This document shows positions 36,709 through 44,413 of a stretch of DNA of 64,000 bases, one piece after another. The stretch is taken from contig NZ_JAGHKO010000010.1 of NCBI RefSeq assembly GCF_017742245.1, positions 372,001-436,000 on the forward strand, given 5' to 3'. The position numbers and the translations under genes were made by a program. A model generated the notes under the pieces. It did no database searches, was not told the DNA's origin, and worked only from the letters and a program-made list of their open reading frames with translations. How positions within the stretch are numbered: the stretch's first letter is position 1; each line of letters begins with the position of its first letter. This stretch comes from Niastella soli. Lineage in GTDB: Bacteria; Bacteroidota; Bacteroidia; Chitinophagales; Chitinophagaceae.

Positions 36709-38721
36709 ATGAAGAAAAATCTACCGGGAAGAATCTTCCTTGCACTACTGTTGTTCACATGCGTACAGCGCGCATCAGCACAGTTCAAAGTGATCGGCTA
36801 TATGCCATCATGGGCTGGCGATGTAAACACTGTTCAATACAGTAAGCTTACCCACATTAACTATGCTTTCATTTTACCTAATAGCAATGGTACCTTACAG
36901 GGACTGGATAATCCCAGCAAACTGTCGAGCCTGGTATCAAAGGCCCATGCCAATGGTGTTAAGGTAATGATCTCCGTAGGTGGCTGGAACGATGGTAACG
37001 ACAGTGGTTTCGAAGGACTGGCTGCCAGCAGCGGCTCTCGCAATACCTTTGTACAAGCCCTGATCAGCCTGGTTAATCAGTATAACCTCGATGGTGTTGA
37101 TATTGACTGGGAATACCCAGACAATGGCACTTCTGCCAACAACTACCTGACACTGATGACCTCACTATCGAACGAAATGCACAGCCGTGGCAAACTGTTG
37201 ACTGCTGCTGTTGTAGGTGATGGTGGTGCAAGCATTCTGAACGGAGTATTCAGTGTAGTTGACTTTTTGAACCTGATGGCTTATGACTACAACGATTACC
37301 AACACTCAACTTATGCGCTCGCTCAACAATCAATGAATTACTGGAGAGGCCGTGGCTTACCTAAAGAAAAATGCGTTTTAGGCGTTCCCTTCTACGGCAG
37401 ACCCAGCTGGGAGTCTTTCGCTCAGCTGATTGCCCGTGGCGCTAACCCTTATTCTGATACTTATAATGGCGTTGGTTACAATGGTATCACTACCATCAAA
37501 AACAAAACCAATCTGGCGTTTGATAATGGCAATGGTATCATGATGTGGGAACTGAGCAACGATGCTACAGGCGCTAACTCATTGTTGTCGGCTATTCATG
37601 ATGTAGTATTGACCAGAGGCGGCGGCACAAACCCTCCTCCTACAGGTACCAACATCGCCCTCAACAAAACCGTAACCGTATCATCAGTTGAAGAAAGCCA
37701 ATTCCCAGGTAATTTGGCAGTGGATGGTAATTCAACTACCCGCTGGTCATCTGCGGCTGCTGATCCACAGTCTATCACTGTTGACTTAGGTAAACAGTAT
37801 AGCATCTCTGAGATCAGATTGCTGTGGGAAGCTGCTTACGGAAAAAATTTCGTACTGGAAGTTTCTGCAGACAATGCCAGCTGGACATCAGTTAAGAACG
37901 TTACTGGTAATACTTCACTCACCAATGACTATACAGGTTTAACTGCTACCGGCAGATATGTTCGGATGACTGGTACTGCACGTGGTACGGAATGGGGTTA
38001 TTCGCTGTATGAATTTGAAGTATACGGCACAGAAGGAACTACGCCTCCTCCAACCGGTGGGGTGTTGATCCAGGCTGAAAGCTATAACAGTATGTCTGGC
38101 GTTCAAACAGAAACAACCACTGACACAGATGGTGGTCAGAACGTAGGTTATATCGATCAGGGCGACTGGATGGCTTATTACAACATCAACTTCCCTGTTA
38201 CCGGAACTTACAAAGTGGAATACCGGGTTGCCAGCCTGAGCGGTGGTGGCCGTGTATCTTGCGATCTGAACGCTGGCGCTATCCAACTGGGTCAGTTAGA
38301 TGTGCCCAGCACAGGCGGATGGCAGAACTGGACAACCATTTCTCACAACGTTACGGTGACTGCTGGTACTTACAACTTTGGCGTATACGCACAAGCTGGT
38401 GGCTGGAACCTGAACTGGATCCGCATCACACCTTTAACATCAGGTACCCGTTCTGCAGTAGCCGGCACTTTGATCGATGCTACCATGGAAAATGGTAAAG
38501 CGTTCAACCTTTACCCTAACCCTGTACATCAACAACTGAACATCCAGAGCAGCGAAACACTGGACGGTGGTATCATCAGAATTTTCGATATCAGCGGTAA
38601 AGTGGTAATGGCTGCACGGGCAGCTTCAAACAAGATCGATGTATCTTCTTTGAGTAAAGGTGTATACACCCTGCTGTTCACCAAAGGTGATAAAAAGATC
38701 ACCCGCCAGTTTATCAAGTAG
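36709..38721 (+). CDS. GH18 chitinase with CBM32 (F5/8C), CBM6 and T9SS domain
   Basis: 670 aa with a signal peptide (about 1-24). The GH18 domain (25-300) has LDGVDIDWEYP with catalytic E135. An F5/8 type C (CBM32) domain lies at about 314-442 (NIALNKTVTVSS, VDGNSTTRWSS). CBM6 follows at about 452-575 and a T9SS sorting domain at 597-670. It cuts chitin outside the cell while binding a second polymer. The CBM6 shares runs such as LGQLDVPSTGGWQNWTTISH with the GH16 enzyme although the DNA differs at many synonymous sites. A strong terminator follows. Confidence 0.95.
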   Translation: MKKNLPGRIFLALLLFTCVQRASAQFKVIGYMPSWAGDVNTVQYSKLTHINYAFILPNSNGTLQGLDNPSKLSSLVSKAHANGVKVMISVGGWNDGNDSGFEGLAASSGSRNTFVQALISLVNQYNLDGVDIDWEYPDNGTSANNYLTLMTSLSNEMHSRGKLLTAAVVGDGGASILNGVFSVVDFLNLMAYDYNDYQHSTYALAQQSMNYWRGRGLPKEKCVLGVPFYGRPSWESFAQLIARGANPYSDTYNGVGYNGITTIKNKTNLAFDNGNGIMMWELSNDATGANSLLSAIHDVVLTRGGGTNPPPTGTNIALNKTVTVSSVEESQFPGNLAVDGNSTTRWSSAAADPQSITVDLGKQYSISEIRLLWEAAYGKNFVLEVSADNASWTSVKNVTGNTSLTNDYTGLTATGRYVRMTGTARGTEWGYSLYEFEVYGTEGTTPPPTGGVLIQAESYNSMSGVQTETTTDTDGGQNVGYIDQGDWMAYYNINFPVTGTYKVEYRVASLSGGGRVSCDLNAGAIQLGQLDVPSTGGWQNWTTISHNVTVTAGTYNFGVYAQAGGWNLNWIRITPLTSGTRSAVAGTLIDATMENGKAFNLYPNPVHQQLNIQSSETLDGGIIRIFDISGKVVMAARAASNKIDVSSLSKGVYTLLFTKGDKKITRQFIK

Positions 38722-38755
38722 TAGGTTCTGTATTCTGTTAATTAGTTAATAATCC

Positions 38756-38829
38756 CTGTCAGGTTTAAACCGTAGTGTGCATACTAATACTATGCATAAT
38801 ACCATGGTTTTGACCTGACAGTTTTTTTT
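38756..38829 (+). terminator. Rho-independent terminator after the GH16-GH18 unit
   Basis: CTGTCAGGT...ACCTGACAG forms the outer stem and TGCATA...TATGCA an inner stem, followed by eight T residues (38822-38829). The outer arms are related to the CCTGTCAGGT element at 20276-20317. Confidence 0.85.
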
Positions 38830-38862
38830 ATTTTATATCATTCCTCATTTCAATCACGCACC

Positions 38863-41475
38863 ATGCAAAAATTAAATCTGTACCTGCTGGCAGGCCTGAT
38901 AGCGTTTGGTTCCGCAACCTATGCACAGGACAAACGTTTTCCTATCGGCAGTAGCAACAATGTATTGAACAGTTTTAGAAAGCAGATCACTGCCACACAA
39001 AAACCAAACAGGCTCAGTCGTTTGACGTTACAACTCTCCCCTTCCCTTTCTTTACCAGCTGCTGTTAATTTTCGCAGGTCGCAGAATGCAGGCTCCGAAC
39101 AACTGGCGGGTACTATTGAGAATATGCCCAACTCATCGTTCTACCTGATGTTTGAAGGCAAATCAGTGAACGGTCACATTTTGTTGCATAACACTAAAAA
39201 AGCGTATAAATATTATTCCGATAACAACGGAGCAGTCTTTGTAGAAGAAGAAGATATTAATAAAGTAGTTTGTATAAACTACCAACAGGTAAACATCGAA
39301 AAACCCGACGCCAGTACTACAGACCCTGCTACGGCGAATGCTGCAGCTGCCGTTACCGACCTGCAAAGCTTTCCCGGTGGCAATGGTTGTGTATTGCTCG
39401 ACTTCGATGGACAATTAGTTTCAGGCACTGGCTGGAACAACGGTAATCCCATTAATGCAGCCCCGGCCAATTTAACAGATGCCGACAAAGAAAAAGTATG
39501 GCAACTGATCAGCGAAGATTACCGCCCGTTTCATATAAACATCACCACCAGTGAGGCCGTTTTTAATACGTATCCGAAAACAAAAAGAATGCGCTGCATT
39601 TTTACACCTACCAATACGGCTGCCCCGGGAGCCGGCGGGGTAGCTTATTTGGGCTCTTTTAAATGGAATGATGAAACCCCTTGCTGGGTGTTCAACAGCG
39701 GGGCAAGAGCAGCCGGTGAAGCCGGTTCGCATGAAGTAGGCCATACCCTGGGCCTTGCACACGATGGAAGAACAACTCCTGATGAAGAATATTACCAGGG
39801 ACAGGGCAACTGGGCTCCCATTATGGGCGTTGGCTATTACGTATCACTGGTACAATGGAGTAAAGGCGAGTATGCCAATGCCAGTCAAACACAGGATGAC
39901 CTGGCCATTATTACCAGCTCAACCTATGGGATAGGTTACCGCACTGATGATTATGGCAATACCATTACAGCAGCAGCGCCCCTCACCGTTAATACGGCTG
40001 GCGCTGTTAGCAATGCAGGGCTTATTGAACGCACGGGCGATGTAGATATGTTCGCCTTTAATACTACAGGTGGCAATCTCAGTCTGACCTTCACCTCCAA
40101 TGCTGCTTATCCCGATCTGGACATCCTGGCTACTTTACATGACGCGAATGGTACCGCAATTACCACGTCGAACCCCACGGGTTTAAATGCCAGTATCAGC
40201 AGCACCTTAGCTGCCGGTAAATATTTTGTTTCGGTTACAGGTACGGGTTCAGGCAGCCCGGCTACCACTGGTTATTCCAATTATGGATCGCTGGGCACTT
40301 ATACCATTACAGGTACCGTTGCCGGTGGTTCTACCCCAACCGGTATTGCCATCTTTTATAAAGATTGTAATTATACCGGTACCTATGCTATTGGCCTGAA
40401 TGAGGGCAGCTATACCAAAGCGCAACTCCTGGCTAAAGGCATTTCAGACAAAGACCTTTCGTCAATCAAAATAACAACCGGTTATGAAGTGGTGCTGTAT
40501 AAGAGCGATAATTTTGGCGGCGCGTCTGCAGGTTATACTGCCGATGTTTCCTGTCTGGTAAGCAGCGGCTGGAATGATTCTACCACTTCTTTGCGTATCC
40601 GTTCAATCAGTAACACCCTGCCGGTTGTGAGCATAACATCACCCACCAATGGCAGCACCTTTACCGCCCCGGCAAGCATTACCATCAATGCCAACGCCAC
40701 AGATGCCGATGGGCTTATAGCCAAAGTGGAGTTCTTTAATGGAACAACCAAACTCGGTGAAGACGTTACGGCCCCTTATTCCTATACCTGGTCAATTGGC
40801 ACAGCTGGCACTTATGCAATAAAAGCAGTAGCTACAGACGACCGTGGCGGCCAGTCTTCTGCCCAGATCACAGTGGGTGTTAACAATCCACCAGGTGTGA
40901 CCGTGTACAAACATTGCGATTTTGGTGGTTATGCCATCAATCTGCCAATTGGTTCGTACACGCTTAGCCAGTTAATGGCGTTGGGCGCTGTTAACGATGA
41001 TATTTCATCGCTAAAAGTGAACAGCGGATATGAGGCTATCCTGTACCAGGATAATAATTTTGCAGGCCCTGCTTATTTGTTCAAAAGCAATGCAACTTGT
41101 CTGGTAAGTGTAGGTTTATCGGGCGGTTCTACCGTAAACTTAAACGACTGGGCCAGCTCTGTGGTAATACGTCAAACAGGCGCTATGACCACCCAGGCAG
41201 CAAATGCAGGAAACACTGTAGTACCTTATACTGAGTATACACCATCGGTGCAGATCTTACCAAACCCGGCGAGTAATGAAATGGTGATCCGGTATGGTAA
41301 TATGGGGGATCGGTTCGATGTTACCATCATGAATATGAACGGGGGGGTAGCATACACGGCACCAGCCATCCTTAGCGGGCAACATATAAATATTGTTAAT
41401 CTGCGGCCAGGTATGTACTTCGTTAAAATAAATACCGGTAAAGAAACTATAACAAGGAAATTCATCAAACGCTGA
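38863..41475 (+). CDS. Secreted metzincin-type metalloprotease with two beta/gamma-crystallin domains and T9SS domain
   Basis: 870 aa with a signal peptide (about 1-21). The zinc motif HEVGHTLGLAH (290-300) has the extended HExxHxxGxxH form, and M321 (PIMGVGYY) is a probable Met-turn. A PPC-like beta domain lies at about 388-486. The first beta/gamma-crystallin domain (495-579) has calcium motifs DKDLSS (degenerate) and NDSTTS. An Ig-like module (586-672) follows, then a second crystallin (679-770) with NDDISS and NDWASS, and a T9SS domain (about 795-870). It should degrade proteins outside the cell, perhaps stabilised by calcium. Substrate unknown. Confidence 0.9.
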   Translation: MQKLNLYLLAGLIAFGSATYAQDKRFPIGSSNNVLNSFRKQITATQKPNRLSRLTLQLSPSLSLPAAVNFRRSQNAGSEQLAGTIENMPNSSFYLMFEGKSVNGHILLHNTKKAYKYYSDNNGAVFVEEEDINKVVCINYQQVNIEKPDASTTDPATANAAAAVTDLQSFPGGNGCVLLDFDGQLVSGTGWNNGNPINAAPANLTDADKEKVWQLISEDYRPFHINITTSEAVFNTYPKTKRMRCIFTPTNTAAPGAGGVAYLGSFKWNDETPCWVFNSGARAAGEAGSHEVGHTLGLAHDGRTTPDEEYYQGQGNWAPIMGVGYYVSLVQWSKGEYANASQTQDDLAIITSSTYGIGYRTDDYGNTITAAAPLTVNTAGAVSNAGLIERTGDVDMFAFNTTGGNLSLTFTSNAAYPDLDILATLHDANGTAITTSNPTGLNASISSTLAAGKYFVSVTGTGSGSPATTGYSNYGSLGTYTITGTVAGGSTPTGIAIFYKDCNYTGTYAIGLNEGSYTKAQLLAKGISDKDLSSIKITTGYEVVLYKSDNFGGASAGYTADVSCLVSSGWNDSTTSLRIRSISNTLPVVSITSPTNGSTFTAPASITINANATDADGLIAKVEFFNGTTKLGEDVTAPYSYTWSIGTAGTYAIKAVATDDRGGQSSAQITVGVNNPPGVTVYKHCDFGGYAINLPIGSYTLSQLMALGAVNDDISSLKVNSGYEAILYQDNNFAGPAYLFKSNATCLVSVGLSGGSTVNLNDWASSVVIRQTGAMTTQAANAGNTVVPYTEYTPSVQILPNPASNEMVIRYGNMGDRFDVTIMNMNGGVAYTAPAILSGQHINIVNLRPGMYFVKINTGKETITRKFIKR

Positions 41476-41494
41476 TAAAAAGGCAATGAGGCAT

Positions 41495-41550
41495 AAAGGC
41501 AACGAGGCCCCAGGATTGAAGGATCCAATTGGCGCCTCGTTGCCTTTTGC
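41495..41550 (+). terminator. Terminator after the metalloprotease gene
   Basis: AAAGGCAACGAGGC pairs with GCCTCGTTGCCTTT and TTTT follows. The loop is about 25 nt, with a further ggcaatgaggcat repeat upstream of the stem. Confidence 0.75.
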
Positions 41551-41705
41551 ATATACCTTATGCCTTGTCCCCTGGTCCCTTATACCCTGGTCGGCCTGTT
41601 GTCTTGTTGTCTTGTTCCCTTTTTCCCCGTTAACCAAAAACTTACAAGCCATTAACAATATTAGCCGCAGTTAACCGTCTAATCAAACATATAAAAGACG
41701 GCTTT

Positions 41706-41822
41706 ATGAATCCAATAGCTTTTCCCATTATCACCGGCATTATTATAATTGGTCTTATATTATCTTACTTTCTTAATAATAAACGCAACAAAAACGACAG
41801 TGACCTTAATATTTACTCTTAA
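41706..41822 (+). CDS. Small single-pass membrane peptide, 38 aa
   Basis: ATG at 41706, TAA at 41820. The first 24 residues are hydrophobic (MNPIAFPIITGIIIIGLILS) and the tail is charged (NNKRNKNDSDLNIYS). A TM segment plus a basic cytosolic tail resembles many unstudied bacterial small membrane proteins. It stands alone in a 570-bp gap between the metalloprotease and SHOCT genes. No family recognised. Confidence 0.45.
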   Translation: MNPIAFPIITGIIIIGLILSYFLNNKRNKNDSDLNIYS

Positions 41823-41868
41823 GTTGACCAATTAACTGGTTAACTGGTCAACTTTTCAACTTGCCAAC
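41823..41868. repeat. ggttaactggtcaac-type repeat
   Basis: The tract gttgaccaattaactggttaactggtcaac, continuing tttcaacttgccaac, resembles elements at 4518-4545 and 17756-17790. The remaining bases to 42046 show nothing I can identify. Confidence 0.55.
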
Positions 41869-42046
41869 TTTATCTGTTTTATGTCTTTTTGTCTATATTT
41901 AAATTTTCCCGTATCTTAGGTATGTCATCCCTATCTCCTGAAAACTTCCGGCTGCCCAAACGCCTGCTTTATAGAATTATACCTTATTGCTCCCTTCCTT
42001 CCCAATGAACTAGTCTATATACCATTATTTCTTCACCATAAAATTT

Positions 42047-42628
42047 ATGTTTATGAGCATTCTGTTCATGCATAAACAACGCCGATTCATTTTACTACTA
42101 TCTGCCATTGGCATTATTTCCGTTTTTCTTCCCTGGGTTACCATAGGGGGCGTTTTCCGCCACCAACTTAATGCCAACGGGTTTAGCGGTATTGGCATAG
42201 TAGTATTCGGGGCGCTTGTAGCAGTACTGCTCATTACATTAATGGGTGATCAAAAGAAAGCAGAAGGAAAAACCATGTGGATGATAACCATGGTGGCAGC
42301 CTCCATTGCCCTGCTGTTTGCCATCATAAGATTTGGTCAGATAGCTGGTAGCGGGATCAGTATTGTTTCAGCAGGTTATGGGTTGTGGATCACCCTGGCC
42401 GCCTCTTTGGCAGTGATCATCTCGGCCTGGTTATTAAAAAAACCTGCCGATACCCTTGACAACGGTTTCAATAGTTTGAAATTTAAAATGCCACATCCCC
42501 GCCACCCAACTCATACAAGTACAATAACCAATAATAGAATGGAAGAATTGGAAAAGCTGATCGAATTAAAAAAACAGGGTAGAATGACAGAAGCAGAGTA
42601 CAATGACATGAAGACAAAACTAATATGA
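42047..42628 (+). CDS. Membrane protein with C-terminal SHOCT domain
   Basis: Up to 193 aa; starts at 42047, 42053 or 42068 (MHKQRR) are all possible. About four TM helices cover residues 15-135. A linker leads to a SHOCT motif at about 164-193 (MEELEKLIELKKQGRMTEAE, ending YNDMKTKLI). SHOCT segments are short helical modules found at the ends of many membrane proteins and may mediate oligomerisation. Function unknown. It is convergent with the Crp-like gene. Confidence 0.8.
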   Translation: MFMSILFMHKQRRFILLLSAIGIISVFLPWVTIGGVFRHQLNANGFSGIGIVVFGALVAVLLITLMGDQKKAEGKTMWMITMVAASIALLFAIIRFGQIAGSGISIVSAGYGLWITLAASLAVIISAWLLKKPADTLDNGFNSLKFKMPHPRHPTHTSTITNNRMEELEKLIELKKQGRMTEAEYNDMKTKLI

Positions 42629-42639
42629 AAAACCAATAA

Positions 42640-42714
42640 AAAGGTTTGATGGTTTGGTTGCAGATGGTTGAGGTCCGGAGGTCAACTATCAAACATTCAA
42701 ATCATCGAACCTTC
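42640..42714. terminator. Inverted repeat between convergent genes
   Basis: AAGGTTTGATG near 42641 pairs with CATCGAACCTT near 42704, with an inner TTGA/TCAA pair. It probably terminates the SHOCT gene and the minus-strand Crp-like gene. Confidence 0.5.
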
Positions 42715-42721
42715 TTTCTTT

Positions 42722-43270
42722 TTACTTCTTACTAAGAGGAGAATCGGTAATACTTAACAGCGAAACCAGGTCCCGGGGTGGGGTCTTTTGGATCAGCTCC
42801 TGATGATTGAATAATTGCTCATACCGCCCCTTGGCCGAAATGGTTTGCACCGACAAAACAATTTGCGATAAGCGGAGAAAGGCCTGCTCCCAGGTTTTGC
42901 GCACCAGTTCACCCCACGCCGGGTATTGTTTCAGCAACACATTCATATTATTTCTGGAAATATATAACAACGAGCAGTTCTCAATAGCCTGGATATTAAA
43001 CTTTGCCTGGCATTGATAGGTATAACTTTCAAGGTCGGTAAAGAAATTACCTTCAAAAGCAAACCAGTTGGTCACAACAAGGTTATCAACCATGGTATAT
43101 ACACGCAGCGAACCGGTTTCAACAAAATAATAATTCTCACAGTACTGCCCGGCTTTTATCAGATGGGTCTCCTTCTCCAGCGTCATTGGCTGAAATAATT
43201 GCACCATATGCTCCAACTCATTTTCCGTAACGGAAATGGTACGTTTAATATGGTCTTTCAGCGTTTTCAT
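42722..43270 (-). CDS. Crp/Fnr family regulator with shortened C-terminus
   Basis: 182 aa from the ATG at 43270 (MKTLKDHIKRTISV); an upstream in-frame ATG at 43318 is possible. The cyclic-nucleotide-binding-like barrel covers about 10-125 (YYFVETGSLRVYTM). A helical region follows, then a short HTH end (PPRDLVSLLSITDSPLSKK). Typical relatives continue LSRIRKK at this point, so the recognition helix is cut about five residues short. The stop codon lies in agtaagaagtaaaaag, a repeat-like run. DNA binding may be altered. No ligand is predicted. Confidence 0.82.
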   Translation of the reverse strand: MKTLKDHIKRTISVTENELEHMVQLFQPMTLEKETHLIKAGQYCENYYFVETGSLRVYTMVDNLVVTNWFAFEGNFFTDLESYTYQCQAKFNIQAIENCSLLYISRNNMNVLLKQYPAWGELVRKTWEQAFLRLSQIVLSVQTISAKGRYEQLFNHQELIQKTPPRDLVSLLSITDSPLSKK

Positions 43271-43542
43271 TTCAATATTAATTATAGACGGGATGGTGCA
43301 ACAGGCGGGAATGCACAAATCAACAGGACCAAAACCGGTATTTCAAAGGTATGATTAATAATAGCTGGTACACATAAGTGGAAATACTATTTCGGAATTA
43401 ATAATTTGTTTTCCCTGATTCGTAACACCGGGTTGTTTTTTACACCTATGTTTGTACCTACGCAAACATTACAAGTCCAGCGGAGCCCCAGGTAGATCCC
43501 GGGGATTCCGCCTGGCACAAGGCAGTAAATGCACCTCAATAG

Positions 43543-44145
43543 TTATCCGTTAAACAGTTTGTGCCTTCTTATTTCTTTTCCTTTTCTTAATAAAATAGCA
43601 TGGTAAACCGAAGGGACATCGTTTGTCCATTTAGGCAAAAGAAGCAAAATAGCTACAATTTCCAATCTTGAGATCATCCCCACATAAAAACACCATTGAA
43701 ACAAAATACCGGCATTGCAATCAACCATTATATGTATCAGGGTAGCAAATAAGAACAAAGTCCAGATTTTTGAAGAAATAGCGTGTGTAGCTACTTCCTT
43801 TTTAAGCTTTATAAAACTTATTACATAGGTTAATGCTTCTGTTCCCAGTAATATTGCCAACATAATGTAGTTACTATAAAAAAATGCTTTGCATTGTAAA
43901 TAGGTTGCTATAGTTACTGATATAAAAAATACCTGGTCAATAGAGGAATCCAGTCTTCGCAATCGCTCCGTTGAGATATTCAAACGCCTGGCAATAATAC
44001 CATCAAAAATATCAGTCAGCAGACCGGTTGTAAAAAGAATTATGGCTATAACATTATAATACTCAACCTGTAAAACACTTAAAAGCAGGATAACCACCCC
44101 CATGAGTAATCTTGAATAAATAAGGACAACCGGATTTTTTTTCAT
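43543..44145 (-). CDS. CDP-alcohol phosphatidyltransferase family protein
   Basis: 200 aa with about five or six TM helices. The family motif DGx2ARx8Gx3Dx3D is present as DGIIAR, then RLNISTER, L, RRL, D, SSI, D. All acidic residues are kept, but the conserved glycine is leucine. Such enzymes transfer a phosphoalcohol head group between CDP-alcohol and a lipid or polyol in the inner membrane. The gene is monocistronic, and the substrate is unknown. Confidence 0.85.
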   Translation of the reverse strand: MKKNPVVLIYSRLLMGVVILLLSVLQVEYYNVIAIILFTTGLLTDIFDGIIARRLNISTERLRRLDSSIDQVFFISVTIATYLQCKAFFYSNYIMLAILLGTEALTYVISFIKLKKEVATHAISSKIWTLFLFATLIHIMVDCNAGILFQWCFYVGMISRLEIVAILLLLPKWTNDVPSVYHAILLRKGKEIRRHKLFNG

Positions 44146-44413
44146 GATATATATCAGGAAAGGTGCCGTTTAGGGATTTTGAAAAGTAAAGAATTGCACC
44201 CGCCACGAAAATAGCTAAAAAAGTTTTGCTACTGTGAAGCAATAACTTAATACACGGTTTACATTTTAGTAACATCGAAAGTTTCCCTTTGCGCTTTCTC
44301 CAAAAAATCGACGACTTATCCTTTTACTATCGCTAACGGAGCTATGCCTGCATTTTTAAATTAAATTTAGTGAGGGTTCACTGATCACAATCTCGTAACA
44401 CCAAACATTTACA

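Noticed and set aside
41923-42009. 28-codon frame (MSSLSPENFRLPKRLLYRII...) before the SHOCT gene
   Set aside because: No TM segment, no promoter match and no overlap with the next gene. Not distinguishable from chance.
44063-44275. 70-codon minus-strand frame upstream of the phosphatidyltransferase gene
   Set aside because: It overlaps the start of the CDP-alcohol phosphatidyltransferase gene in another frame, with Cys/Lys-rich content and no recognisable pattern.
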